Under the pieces are notes generated by a model. The model saw only the letters and a program-made list of their open reading frames with translations, ran no database searches and was not told the DNA's origin. A stretch of 51,394 nt of DNA from Thermoplasmata archaeon UBA184 (GTDB lineage: Archaea; Thermoplasmatota; Thermoplasmata; Lutacidiplasmatales; UBA184), in assembly GCA_002495185.1 (NCBI GenBank), contig DAEB01000044.1, positions 32,383 to 83,776 of the forward strand, in the 5' to 3' direction. This document shows, piece by piece, positions 15,219 to 24,369 of this stretch (positions are counted from its first letter, which is position 1; every line of letters begins with the position of its first letter). The position numbers and the translations under genes are program-made.

Positions 15219-16115
15219 TTACGTGAACAGATCCTCGAGAGGATTCTCCATCTCGCGGACCTCGCGGAGCTTCACTCCCCGAGATTCCAAGTCCCGAATC
15301 AGTGTCGGCACCTGTTCTGGACCGGAGAATTCGCGCAGATAGTAATCCCCACTCCGTTCCCAGCCGTCGAGAGCGGTCGTGGGTTCGAGCGTTCGGACTC
15401 CGACGATATAGTGGGCCGCTCGTACGTTCTCCATCTTGTCGAAGAGCGTCAGCGAACCCCCCTTCAACGCGATCACATAGCGGCCGATCTCTCGGGCTTC
15501 GAAGAGATTGTGCGAGGAGTAGAGAACGATCCGGTCTTTGCTGAGGTTGAGGATCAGGGTCCGAATCTCCCGTGCCACCTTCGGGTCAAGATTCGCAGTG
15601 GGTTCGTCGAGGAGATAGATCTCTCTTTCCCGAAGGAAGATCCGGGCAATCGCAACGCGCTTGCGTTGTCCCGCGCTCAGCTTGGAGATGAAGTTGTCCG
15701 AGAACTCCCGGATCTCGAGCTGGTCGAGGACGCGCTCCACGTCCGAGCGGGTAGCCCTCTCGACCTGAGCGTAGAAGTCGAGCCCCTCGCGGACGGTCAG
15801 GCCATCGGGCATCCCGTCGACGTGCGTGAGGTAGTGAAGGCGGTCCCGCGACGCCTGTTGGCCGATGGGAACCCCATCGATCAAGACCTCCCCGTAGGTC
15901 GGGCGGAGGATGCCCGCGATTGTGCGAAACAGGGTTGTCTTGCCGGCGCCGTTGGGTCCGAGGACCACGTAGACCGACGGAGTATCGACCGTAAAGGAAA
16001 CGTCGTGCAACACGGGCTTGTTCTGATAGCCGGACTGAACTGACCTGCAGGTCAGCGATGCCGTTCCCTCGGGGAGGGCAGGTAGGCCGATTTCGAGCTT
16101 CGGTCCCGCCGTCAT
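15219..16115 (-). CDS. ABC transporter ATP-binding protein
   Basis: A 298-residue ABC ATPase of the export/CcmA-like group. Walker A GPNGAGKT is at 53-60, the signature LSAGQRKRVAIAR begins at 146, Walker B and D-loop are YLLDEPTANLDP (167-178), and the switch His is in YSSHN near 200. The C-terminal ~70 residues (GWERSGDYYLREFSGPEQ, LESRGVKLREVREME) form the usual regulatory tail of this group. Its partner permease ends 27 bp upstream on the same strand, so the two form an operon and presumably one exporter. The substrate is unknown. Confidence 0.92.
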   Translation of the reverse strand: MTAGPKLEIGLPALPEGTASLTCRSVQSGYQNKPVLHDVSFTVDTPSVYVVLGPNGAGKTTLFRTIAGILRPTYGEVLIDGVPIGQQASRDRLHYLTHVDGMPDGLTVREGLDFYAQVERATRSDVERVLDQLEIREFSDNFISKLSAGQRKRVAIARIFLREREIYLLDEPTANLDPKVAREIRTLILNLSKDRIVLYSSHNLFEAREIGRYVIALKGGSLTLFDKMENVRAAHYIVGVRTLEPTTALDGWERSGDYYLREFSGPEQVPTLIRDLESRGVKLREVREMENPLEDLFT

Positions 16116-16142
16116 GCCGCACTCCTTCCACTCTAGATCTAT

Positions 16143-16844
16143 CTAGGCCGGAGAAAGCAGTCGGTCCGGCGGCATCAACCGGTCGGTGCGCGCGAGCAAC
16201 GACACGAGCGCCAAGACGACGACCAACTCGTCGCCGAGCACGATCTGAACGGCGTGGGAGGGGATTGCCAGGGCCACCACCAGGCCTACCGCGGTCGGGA
16301 TGACGCCGAGCATGGGAAGAACCCCCAGCGGACTGTTCATTCCGGCTCGGGGAGAGGAGAGAGAGGTCCAGAAGACTCCGACGGTCGTCATCAAGGTCAC
16401 GGTCGCATAGCTCATCGGAAAGGTGTAGGCCAGCAAAGCTTCCGGAAGTGCCGGAGTGAGCACGTTCCCGCTGAGGAGGTAGGTGGTAATCCCCGCAGAG
16501 ACACCAACCGCCAGCACGATCGTCACTTGCACGAGACCCGCGATGAGCACGTTCAAAAGGATCCGCCGCGGAGAAAGCCCGTACGCGACGAGGTACTCGA
16601 GGACCCCCTTTGAACGGTCGTTCGTGAATACCATGGCTCCGCCGAGACCCCCCGACACGGCGAAGATCGGCAGGATGACAGTTCCGATCGATGTGAACAA
16701 CGATCCGCCAAGTCCGAACGCCGCGGAGTAGAACCCGACCATGACGCATCCGATTACAAGGGAAACCCGACCCACGACCATCGTCCGTCGGATCGTGATT
16801 CCGAGAAGAGAAGGCAAGGCGGACGGCTCGGGAGACGCGGCCAT
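16143..16844 (-). CDS. ABC transporter permease
   Basis: A 233-residue membrane protein with about six transmembrane helices, including VVGRVSLVIGCVMVGFYSAA, ILPIFAVSGGLGGAMVF, VLIAGLVQVTIVLAVGVSAG, LAYTFPMSYATVTLMTTVG, LGVIPTAVGLVVALAI and VVLALVSLLA. The loop NDRSKGVLEYLVAYGLSPRR is typical of ABC-2 type permeases, where it contacts the ATPase. I chose ATG 16844 because a minus-strand TATA-like element (16871-16875) lies 28 bp upstream; the frame upstream of it is unlikely to be coding. It forms one unit with the ATPase at 15219-16115. Confidence 0.82.
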   Translation of the reverse strand: MAASPEPSALPSLLGITIRRTMVVGRVSLVIGCVMVGFYSAAFGLGGSLFTSIGTVILPIFAVSGGLGGAMVFTNDRSKGVLEYLVAYGLSPRRILLNVLIAGLVQVTIVLAVGVSAGITTYLLSGNVLTPALPEALLAYTFPMSYATVTLMTTVGVFWTSLSSPRAGMNSPLGVLPMLGVIPTAVGLVVALAIPSHAVQIVLGDELVVVLALVSLLARTDRLMPPDRLLSPA

Positions 16845-17053
16845 GCGGCGCGACCCAGGTGCGGCCCTCACATAAGGCGCACGTGAGAGAGCCCAACGAC
16901 CGATTGGCGGGAAGGGCGTGGAGGTGCTTCTCCCCGCCGCATCGCGAGGATGCCGTTGGGTCCCAGTTGCTCTAGAGCCAGAGCGGAGCCCCGGGTCCCA
17001 GACGTGCTTTCGAAAGGTCCTTAGCATGGGACCCAGTGGTCCCTCTCCCGCTC

Positions 17054-17893
17054 ATGCCCTGGCAGTACTCCGATGACTACTACACTGAGTATACTCGGAC
17101 CACGTGGAACGAGAGTGCCTCCGCCTACGTCGACCTGATGCGGAACCTCGAGCCCTTTCGAGCGGAAGCTCTCACCCGGCTGAATCCTCAGCCGGGAGAG
17201 CGGATCCTCGATATGGGCACCGGCCCCGGAGAGCCCGCCCTGACCATCGCACGTGCAGTTGCCCCCGGCGGCACGGTGAGCGCCATCGACCTTTCGGAGA
17301 GGATGATTGAGATCGCCCGGCAGGTTGGGTCGGCACGGGGAATACGAAACGCGGAGTTTCGCTTGATGGACTGTTCCAAGCTGGAATACCCGGACGCCAC
17401 GTTCGACGGAGCGATCTGCTGCTTTGGCTTTCAGATCTTCACGGACCCCGAGGCGGCCGCCTCCCAGGCCTTTCGGGTACTCAAGTCGAAAGGGCGGATC
17501 CTCACGGCCGTTTGGAGTACCGGTGATAAAGTCCCGTTCTTGGACGTGATCATCGGGCCGATGCTGGAGCACGCCGAACCTGACGAGAACGGCTACCTTC
17601 CGACCCCGTACGAAACCGGTGGGCCCGGGGAGATGGTGGCGTTCCTGCAAGCCGCTGGATTTCGGGGAGCCAGCGAACACCGCGTGACGCACACGATGCG
17701 CTACAGCGATCGTGAGGCCTACCTGAACTCCATTCTGAAAGGCACTCCCATCGGGCATTCCCTGTCAGAGGAACCACCGGAGATTCAGGAGGAGGTCCTT
17801 CGAAAGACACGTGCGAACCTCCAGAGTTGGACCACTACCGAGGGAGTGCTGTTGCCGGCCGAGTGCGTGATCGTGGGCGCCGAGAAGCCGTAG
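17054..17893 (+). CDS. SAM-dependent methyltransferase, UbiE-like
   Basis: A 279-residue class I methyltransferase. The SAM-binding motif I is ILDMGTGPGEPALTIARAV. Motif II, VSAIDLSERMIEIARQVG, carries the acidic residue that holds the ribose, and FDGAICCFGFQIFTDPEAAA follows as motif IV/V. The N-terminus (MPWQYSDDYYTEYTRTTWNE) has the W-x3-A region of the UbiE/COQ5-like group. ATG 17054 is preferred; a GTG at 17036 is in frame. A TATA-like ccttagc lies about 32 bp upstream. It is divergent from the ABC permease gene. The substrate is unknown. Confidence 0.85.
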   Translation: MPWQYSDDYYTEYTRTTWNESASAYVDLMRNLEPFRAEALTRLNPQPGERILDMGTGPGEPALTIARAVAPGGTVSAIDLSERMIEIARQVGSARGIRNAEFRLMDCSKLEYPDATFDGAICCFGFQIFTDPEAAASQAFRVLKSKGRILTAVWSTGDKVPFLDVIIGPMLEHAEPDENGYLPTPYETGGPGEMVAFLQAAGFRGASEHRVTHTMRYSDREAYLNSILKGTPIGHSLSEEPPEIQEEVLRKTRANLQSWTTTEGVLLPAECVIVGAEKP

Positions 17894-18070
17894 TGAGATC
17901 GGTCCGGCCCCCTTCGAGACGGACGCCGACTCATCGGCTGGTGGGGCCGATGGATCTGCCCAACTACTCCGGAGGGCTTCACGAGCAACCGAGCGGATCG
18001 TGTGTGTTGACACCTTGACCGGTTGGGTACCAACAGCACGTTCTTGAGTCCCGCAACGGAACCCTGGCGG

Positions 18071-18538
18071 ATGGCGTCCGTCCGGAATTGGCCGAGGATT
18101 GTGACCTACCTCAGCGCGGTGGCGCTCCTTCTGCTGCTGGTCCAGTACTTTCTCGGACTTTGGACCAACGTCTACGCTCCCTCCCAGTTCTCTTCGTTCG
18201 ACTCGGGAGCGAACTACTCGCCGTCGCTGAATGTGCACATCATCAATGGAGATCTCCTCTTTCTCGTATCGGTCGCACTACTCGTGCTGGCGGCCTTATC
18301 GAGACAGCTGCGCCTGATCGCGCCCGCGGCTGCTCTGGTGGTCTCGATCTACGTCGCGGGGGCCCTCGGAATGGCCTACGTGAACTCCACTCCGAATGAT
18401 CCGATCGACTCGTTCGGAATGGGAGCGATGTTCCTGGTGGCCCTGTTCGCCGCAGCGGTCCTCCTCATGATGTCCGTCCGAGTTCAACGCGCCGCGAAGG
18501 CAGCCCCGGCGCCCATTGTCGGGTCTCGGGTCGCATAG
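18071..18538 (+). CDS. Four-TM membrane protein of unknown function
   Basis: A 155-residue integral membrane protein. Helices are IVTYLSAVALLLLLVQYFLG, LLFLVSVALLVLAAL, LIAPAAALVVSIYVAGALG and MGAMFLVALFAAAVLLMMSV. A longer extracellular loop after the first helix contains YAPSQFSSFDSGANYSPSLN and VHIINGD. A His in that loop (NVHIINGD) recalls small archaeal and actinobacterial membrane proteins, but I cannot assign a family. ATG at 18071 is chosen; a TTG at 18023 is in frame. No clear TATA box is visible. Confidence 0.65.
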   Translation: MASVRNWPRIVTYLSAVALLLLLVQYFLGLWTNVYAPSQFSSFDSGANYSPSLNVHIINGDLLFLVSVALLVLAALSRQLRLIAPAAALVVSIYVAGALGMAYVNSTPNDPIDSFGMGAMFLVALFAAAVLLMMSVRVQRAAKAAPAPIVGSRVA

Positions 18539-18663
18539 GAATCTCGCGGCCGGCGGCCGAGGGGGCGCGCCTCGGGAGGCGGGGGAGGTCGGACGGAGTT
18601 CGCGGTCCGACCCGGGAGCGCGCGCAAACCCAGGTGCGGAAAGGTCGTGAAATCGCCGCCAAC

Positions 18664-18691
18664 CGTGCGAAACTGTCGCACGCAGTTTTAT
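18664..18691 (+). promoter_or_regulatory. Palindromic operator and TATA box of cyclase 3
   Basis: The perfect inverted repeat CGTGCGA-aactg-TCGCACG (18664-18682) abuts a TATA-like gttttatg (18684-18691). The TATA element is centred about 26-27 bp before the GTG at 18715. The arrangement looks like an activator site just upstream of a TATA box. Confidence 0.55.
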
Positions 18692-18714
18692 GAGACCGGG
18701 CGCATGCGCCCTTC

Positions 18715-20661
18715 GTGGCACCAGGTCGTCGGCTCGCCGCGGTCATGTTCACCGACACGGTGGGGTTCACGGCGTCCACGCAGGCCAACGAGGGCCGCAC
18801 TCTCGAGCTGCTCCGCCAACAGGTCGAACTGCTCCGACCTCTCCTCACACTCCACCAGGGACGAGAGATCAAGTCGACCGGGGACGGCTTCCTCGTGGAG
18901 TTCGATAGCGCGCTCAAAGCCGTCCAGTGCGCGGTGAACATCCAACGCCGGATCTACGAACGAAACTCCGAAGGAGGTCAGGCACCGATTCGCATTCGGA
19001 TCGGTGTCCATCTCGGCGACGTGGTCCAGAACGGGACCGACATCCTCGGCGATGCGGTGAACATCGCGGCCCGGATCGAGCCGTTGGCCGAACCCGGGGG
19101 AGTCTGTGTCTCCAGTGCCGTCTACGAACAGGTTCGAACCAAGGTCGCGGACAAGTTCGAAAAGCTCCAGCCGAAAGCGATGAAGGGGATCGACGTCCCG
19201 ATCGACGTCTACCGGGTGTTGTTCCCCTGGATGAACAACGGCGGGCCGGCCACGGAGGAGGCGCGGTCTGCCGACAAGAACCGCCTCGCGGTCCTTCCGT
19301 TCGCCAACATCAGTCCGGACCCCTCCGACGAGTACTTCGCGGACGGCCTGACGGAGGAGCTGATCGCCAATCTCTCCCTCGTGCCGGGCCTGAAGGTGAT
19401 CGCCCGGACCTCGGTCATTGGATACAAGAAGACGGAGAAGACCGTCGCGACCATCGGGAAAGAACTCGGGGTCGGGACCGTCGTGGAAGGGAGCGTCCGT
19501 CGGTCGGCCAACCGAATCCGCGTGACGGTTCAGGTCATCGATGTGGCCACCGAGGAGCACCTCTGGACCGCGAAGTATGACGACGACCTGGACGACATCT
19601 TCGCCGTGCAAGGCGACATCGCGACGAAGGTCGCGACCGCTCTCCCGGGTGGATTGAAACGGGAGCCGGCCGCGATTCCCGAGCTCGCGAAGCCCCGGGA
19701 AACCGAGGCCTACCTCCTCTATCTTCAGGGCCAGGCGCTAATGTGGAAGACGGACCAGGAGTCGCTGCGGCATTCGCTGGAGTTCTTCAAGAAGGCGCTC
19801 CACACCGACCCGACGTTCGCCCGGGCCTACGCGGGAATCGCGCGCGCGTACATCGGCCTCGGGTCGGAGGACTTCATGCTATGGTCGGACGCGTGCAATC
19901 TCGGTCGGGCGGCGGCCGAGAAGGCGATCGCGATCGACCCCGGTCTCGCCGAAGCTCACGGCCTGCGCGCCGAGATCGCGTTCATGGCCGACGAGACCGC
20001 CGACGTTCTCGACCGGGAAGTTCGCAAGGCGCTCGAACTCAACCCCAACCTGGCGCAGGCCCACACCATCCTGGCGGCCCTCGCGGGCTCCCTCGGCATT
20101 GCGGAAGCGTACACGGCGGAGAACGAGGAAGCGTACCGTCTCGACCCTCTATCGCCCCCGACCATCCGTTCGTTGGGGAATGCGTACTTCTTCTCGGGGC
20201 GCCTCGACGAGGCCCTGGCGCATTGGAAGAAGACGATGGAGCAGTCGCCGGTCGATTCCTACCGGGGACTGGCGGACTACTTCATGCTCAAAGGGGACTT
20301 CGACCAGGCGGAACAGATGGTGAAGGAGCTGGAGCGACTCGCTCCGAACAGCGACTACGCCCTGCTCTGTCGGGGATGGCTTTCGGCCATGCGGGGCAAT
20401 CGTGCCACCGCGATGAAGATGATCGAGAAGCTCCAGGAGACCTCTCGCGAAGGGTACGCCCGCCAATCCTCAGTCGGCTTCATCTACTACGCGCTCGGCG
20501 ACCTCGACCGGTTTTTCGAGGTCATGTTCTCTGCCGCGAAAGCGCACACGATGCAGGCCGCTCGCGTCCGCATGTCCCCGATGTTCGCCGGCGCACGAAG
20601 GGACACGCGGTTCGTGGAGCTTATGTCGACGTACGGTCGGCCCGTTCAGGCTCCGAAGTAG
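18715..20661 (+). CDS. Class III nucleotide cyclase with FlgO/TolB-like domain and TPRs (cyclase 3)
   Basis: A 648-residue third paralogue. The cyclase domain retains Asp14 (MFTDTVGFT), Lys53, Asp57 (KSTGDG), Asp109, Asn116 and Arg120, so it should be active. The FlgO/TolB-like region (LAVLPFANISPDPSDEYFAD) is followed by TPR-like repeats (ALELNPNLAQAHTILAALAG). The C-terminal repeats diverge from those of cyclases 1 and 2, so the sensory input probably differs. The GTG at 18715 fits the TATA box; the nearby ATG at 18705 is out of frame. It is preceded by a 7-bp-arm palindrome and ends 54 bp from the convergent AAA-TPR gene. Confidence 0.9.
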   Translation: MAPGRRLAAVMFTDTVGFTASTQANEGRTLELLRQQVELLRPLLTLHQGREIKSTGDGFLVEFDSALKAVQCAVNIQRRIYERNSEGGQAPIRIRIGVHLGDVVQNGTDILGDAVNIAARIEPLAEPGGVCVSSAVYEQVRTKVADKFEKLQPKAMKGIDVPIDVYRVLFPWMNNGGPATEEARSADKNRLAVLPFANISPDPSDEYFADGLTEELIANLSLVPGLKVIARTSVIGYKKTEKTVATIGKELGVGTVVEGSVRRSANRIRVTVQVIDVATEEHLWTAKYDDDLDDIFAVQGDIATKVATALPGGLKREPAAIPELAKPRETEAYLLYLQGQALMWKTDQESLRHSLEFFKKALHTDPTFARAYAGIARAYIGLGSEDFMLWSDACNLGRAAAEKAIAIDPGLAEAHGLRAEIAFMADETADVLDREVRKALELNPNLAQAHTILAALAGSLGIAEAYTAENEEAYRLDPLSPPTIRSLGNAYFFSGRLDEALAHWKKTMEQSPVDSYRGLADYFMLKGDFDQAEQMVKELERLAPNSDYALLCRGWLSAMRGNRATAMKMIEKLQETSREGYARQSSVGFIYYALGDLDRFFEVMFSAAKAHTMQAARVRMSPMFAGARRDTRFVELMSTYGRPVQAPK

Positions 20662-20715
20662 GTCTCGGAGCTCCCGATCGCCACCGGCCTCGCCGCGACC
20701 GTGGGCCGGGCCGGT

Positions 20716-23088
20716 TCAGCGGGAGGGAGTTTCCGCAGTTCCGATCGACGCTTTCACCAGTTCGAACTCCGGCGCGAGGTCGGGGCGAGCGGTCGGGAGC
20801 CCGCGACGCTCGAGTTCCGTGACCTTGGCACGAGCGCGAGAGCGGTCCCCCCGAAGGACGTAGAGTTGGGCGATTCGAAGGCCCACGTCGATCTCCTCCA
20901 GCTTATGCTCGGACCCTTCGAGCAATCGCTCCGCCTCCCGCAAGCTCTGCTCGCCGAGGTCGAGCGACCCGTCCGCCAGGGCGATCTGGCCCCGCACTTT
21001 CGCCGCAACGCTCTGGCCGACCCTGTCACCGATCCGGCCCAGCACGTCGTACGCGCGATCGGCATTCCGAAGCGCGTCCGCGCGGCGATTCTCCTGGAGG
21101 AGGACTTCGGCGGTGAAGTAGTGAGCCCACCCGACCCGTCGCGGGTCGTGGGCCTCCTCCCCGAACCGGATGGCTTTCCCGAGTTCTTCGATCGCCTCTC
21201 GACGATGGTCCGGATTGGACTTATCGTCGGCGAGCATGTTCCCGTAGAAAAGGTGCCCTTGGGCCGACTCGTCCACGGAGCCGAGTCGGTCAAGTTCCCG
21301 GGCCACCTCGCGGGCTTCCGAAAGCGCTTCGGGGACCTTTCCGAGCATCATGAGGTCGCCCGCCCGCCACTTCCGGGCATGAGCGGTCAACCGGTCGTCG
21401 AGCGCCTGTTGCGCCAGTCGTAGTTCCTCGGAGTGTTCGGCGAGCGCGTCCGTGTAGCGGCCCTGATAGTAGAGGATGAGTCCGAGCTCGTGGTGAGCTC
21501 CGATCAGGAGGAGCGGCTCTGACGAAAGGCCCTCCGCTCGGAGGACTCGACCGATGATCCTCGCCGAATCCAGGAGACTGCCTTGAGCGGTCAACGCCTG
21601 GGCCAGAAGGATCTCGTTGCTCGCGCGAAGGCGGGTCGAAAGACTCGGGTCGTCCTTGGCTCGGTCGAGGAATCCACGCACCATGCTCTCCGCTTCTTTG
21701 AGCCGACCGACCCGGAGGGTCACGCGGGCGAGTTCCAGCACCTGCAGTGCTTCGGCCTCCAGGTCCGCCGGGTCCAGGTGACGTTGGTTTTCGAGGGCGC
21801 GGGCCAGGAAGCTCCGAGCGATGTCCGGAGCGGACGCGCGCTCGGCGATCTCGGCGGCAATACGATTGTACTTCAGTGAGTTTCGATCGTCCTTCGCGAT
21901 GTAGAAGTCCCGCGCGAGGCTGAAGACCCGGGTCGAATCGGGGTTCTCGGTCACCTCCCGCGTGCGGCCGGCTCGAAGATGGATCGCTCGGACCTGGGTT
22001 TCGCTGAGGCGACCGTACTCCAGTTCGCGAAGTCGGTCCTGAGGAAACTCGAAGAGGTCGTCCGGACGCTCGAAGAGGAGGCGCCGCTCGACGAGATGGT
22101 CGACGACCTCGGCGAGCCGTGCCTTGTCGAGCCCGCTGGCACCCTGGAGGAGGTCGAAGTCGAACGACGGTCCGAGGACCGCTGCCACCCCTAGGACCTG
22201 GGCGGCGTCCTTGCTGAGCGGGGAAAGCTCGGGGGCTCCTCGGTCACGGACCACGCGGGACGACGCGAGACGCCGGGTGGCCAGCTGCACGAGCAGCGGA
22301 TTCCCCCGGCTCTCCGTGAAGATCCGGTCCACCTCGAGAGGAGTGAACTTCCGTCCCGGTTCGAGAACCTCGAGAAAGGTCCGTACGTCGCCCACGGTCA
22401 TCGGACGGAGGAGGATCTCGGTCGCACCGGTGGCGGTACGAAATCGCTCCAGAACCGAAAGTCTCGACTCGGTCAACGAAGCGAACGTGCGGCTGGATAC
22501 TAGGACCCAGACCGGACGTGCCCGGAGATGGGTCACGAGGTACTCGAGCGCAGCGAGCGACAAGGTGTCGGCCCGGTGGAGGTCGTCAAAGACCAACACA
22601 AGAGGGCCGGCTCCTGCGTACTCGAGAACACGGTCGGTGATCCGCTGAAAGACTCGCTCCCGAGGGACCTCGGCTCCATCGTCCGATATGCCCACCGCTT
22701 TCAGGAGCCGATACTCGAAGCCCGCCCTTCCATCATCCGCTGTGAGTTCCTCCTCCGCAGCACGCTCGCTCCGATCCAGGGCGGCGTCCGCCGGGAAAGA
22801 GGGTCCGGAACTTGCGCCGGGACCCTTCGCTGCAAAGGCGAGCGCCGCCCGGATCAGCGAGAAGGGCGGCGGGTCGTCCGCGGCCGGAGCCCTTCCCACT
22901 AGCACGGGGATTCCCTGCGCCCGGACGCGGGTCACCAAAGAATCGAGGAGGGCCGACTTTCCGACGCCGGGATCACCGAGAAGGATCGTCACTCCCCCCC
23001 GACGCGAAGCTGTTTCCTCGAGCTGCTCCTGCAACGCCTCGACAGTTTCGGCTCGGCCGATGAATGGTGGAGGGGCTTGGTCTCCCAT
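20716..23088 (-). CDS. AAA ATPase with TPR-like C-terminus (AAA_16 type)
   Basis: A 790-residue STAND/AAA_16-like protein. PPFIGRAETVEALQEQLEE leads into Walker A GDPGVGKS (38-45); Walker B is LVLVFDDLHRAD (about 163-174). The sensor/winged-helix region runs to about residue 390 (KDAAQVLGVAAVLGPSFDFD). The second half is helical TPR-like repeats with LEVDGR-free, Leu-rich helices. This resembles the ATPase modules that bacteria often fuse to class III cyclases or LuxR HTH domains. No cyclase or HTH domain is present here; instead it is convergent with cyclase 3. ATG 23088 is chosen; ATG 23130 is in frame and also possible. It probably acts as a nucleotide-switch signalling scaffold. Confidence 0.82.
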   Translation of the reverse strand: MGDQAPPPFIGRAETVEALQEQLEETASRRGGVTILLGDPGVGKSALLDSLVTRVRAQGIPVLVGRAPAADDPPPFSLIRAALAFAAKGPGASSGPSFPADAALDRSERAAEEELTADDGRAGFEYRLLKAVGISDDGAEVPRERVFQRITDRVLEYAGAGPLVLVFDDLHRADTLSLAALEYLVTHLRARPVWVLVSSRTFASLTESRLSVLERFRTATGATEILLRPMTVGDVRTFLEVLEPGRKFTPLEVDRIFTESRGNPLLVQLATRRLASSRVVRDRGAPELSPLSKDAAQVLGVAAVLGPSFDFDLLQGASGLDKARLAEVVDHLVERRLLFERPDDLFEFPQDRLRELEYGRLSETQVRAIHLRAGRTREVTENPDSTRVFSLARDFYIAKDDRNSLKYNRIAAEIAERASAPDIARSFLARALENQRHLDPADLEAEALQVLELARVTLRVGRLKEAESMVRGFLDRAKDDPSLSTRLRASNEILLAQALTAQGSLLDSARIIGRVLRAEGLSSEPLLLIGAHHELGLILYYQGRYTDALAEHSEELRLAQQALDDRLTAHARKWRAGDLMMLGKVPEALSEAREVARELDRLGSVDESAQGHLFYGNMLADDKSNPDHRREAIEELGKAIRFGEEAHDPRRVGWAHYFTAEVLLQENRRADALRNADRAYDVLGRIGDRVGQSVAAKVRGQIALADGSLDLGEQSLREAERLLEGSEHKLEEIDVGLRIAQLYVLRGDRSRARAKVTELERRGLPTARPDLAPEFELVKASIGTAETPSR

Positions 23089-23248
23089 CCTCTGACTGGC
23101 GCCCGGGAAGATGGAGGGGTTAGTTAACATGCGGATGAAACGGCTGCCGCGATTCCGCGGACGCGACTTCCCCGAGTTCGGAAGAACCGGGTTCGGGGCC
23201 TCGGCGAGGCCGATAGGGGCTTAGCATCCTGTTCCCGTTGAGCTCTTC

Positions 23249-24289
23249 GTGCGAAACGTCGCGCCGATCGCGTTTCTCGTCCTCGTCACGCCGTGCGTAG
23301 AGTTCCTCACCGGCTCGACCTCGTTCGGCGCGGCCGTGACCGTACCGTCTGCCGCGTTCACCTTCTATCTCCTGACGTGGCCGAGCTACGCGTTCCCGGT
23401 GCTCTTGATTCGGGAGGCGCTCGTTGCTTGGAACAAGGGGCTTGCTTCGCTGCTCGCCCTTGGGATCTCGTATGGGGCGCTGAACGAAGGCCTTCTCGCC
23501 AAGACGTATTTCGCGGTGAACCCGAACTCGCCATCTCTCGGAGGCGGAGCGGGGGTCTGGCTCGGCGTGAACTGGCCCTGGGTGACGGGCATCACTCTGT
23601 TCCACGCGATCGTGAGCATATCGGTCCCGGTCGTGCTGAGCTACCTCATCTTCCCGGAGACCCGGTACCAGAGGTTCCTCAGCGAGCGCACGGTCCGATG
23701 GTTCGTCGTCATCATCCTAGTGGAGGTGCTGGGAATCCTGACCATCCAATCGCTGTTCAGCACCACCATCCGTTCCTTGCTCCCCGAGATTCTCCTTCCG
23801 GCAGCGATTGTAGCTTTCGGCATCTTCCTCGCGCGTCGACTGCCCCTCCCCGACCCGAACCGGACTCTCCCAAGGCGGTTCTCCCGTCCGGGGTACCTTG
23901 TGCTCGGGGCCCTGGGGTTCTTCGTCGTCGTCTTTGTGCCGATTCTCTCGTTCTTTCCGCTCCCGTTCGTCCCCGATGGGTCGCTCTCGGTCTGGTTCTT
24001 CCGGATCGGGCCGGTCGCCGGGGTGGTGGGCAGCCTGTACCCGCTGGCGTTCGCGTACCTCGCGATCCGATTCTTCAGCCGGTACTCTCTGACGGACCGA
24101 CAGCTTCTCGCGTTGGTGACGGGCGCAATGGCGATACCGCTCACCAACGCACTCGCCGTTCACGATATCCCTCAGGGGGACTGGGCGGCCGCGTTCGTGT
24201 ACATCGGCGCGATCATCGTTGCCTATCGACGCATTCGGGCGCGAGAGTCCGCGACGGTGGCGGCGAGCTCTCTCCTGCCGGCCGGCTGA
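23249..24289 (+). CDS. Multi-pass membrane protein of unknown function
   Basis: A 346-residue integral membrane protein with about nine to ten helices, for example VAPIAFLVLVTPCVEFLTG, SAAFTFYLLTWPSYAFPVLL, AIVSISVPVVLSYLIF, WFVVIILVEVLGILTIQSL, ILLPAAIVAFGIFLA, YLVLGALGFFVVVFVPILSF, RIGPVAGVVGSLYPLAFAYL and WAAAFVYIGAIIVAYRRI. The motif NEGLLAKTYFAVNPNSP between helices and NWPWVTGITLFHAIVSISVP look family-specific. I cannot assign a transported substrate. GTG 23249 is supported by a TATA-like cttagc about 27 bp upstream. It is divergent from the AAA-TPR gene. Confidence 0.7.
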   Translation: MRNVAPIAFLVLVTPCVEFLTGSTSFGAAVTVPSAAFTFYLLTWPSYAFPVLLIREALVAWNKGLASLLALGISYGALNEGLLAKTYFAVNPNSPSLGGGAGVWLGVNWPWVTGITLFHAIVSISVPVVLSYLIFPETRYQRFLSERTVRWFVVIILVEVLGILTIQSLFSTTIRSLLPEILLPAAIVAFGIFLARRLPLPDPNRTLPRRFSRPGYLVLGALGFFVVVFVPILSFFPLPFVPDGSLSVWFFRIGPVAGVVGSLYPLAFAYLAIRFFSRYSLTDRQLLALVTGAMAIPLTNALAVHDIPQGDWAAAFVYIGAIIVAYRRIRARESATVAASSLLPAG

Positions 24290-24369
24290 AGGACCTGCCA
24301 CCTCGGAAGCAATCGGGAGGGGCATTGCCGATGCCCGCGGAGTGGAGCCGGTCGCGCCCGAAGAATGTG

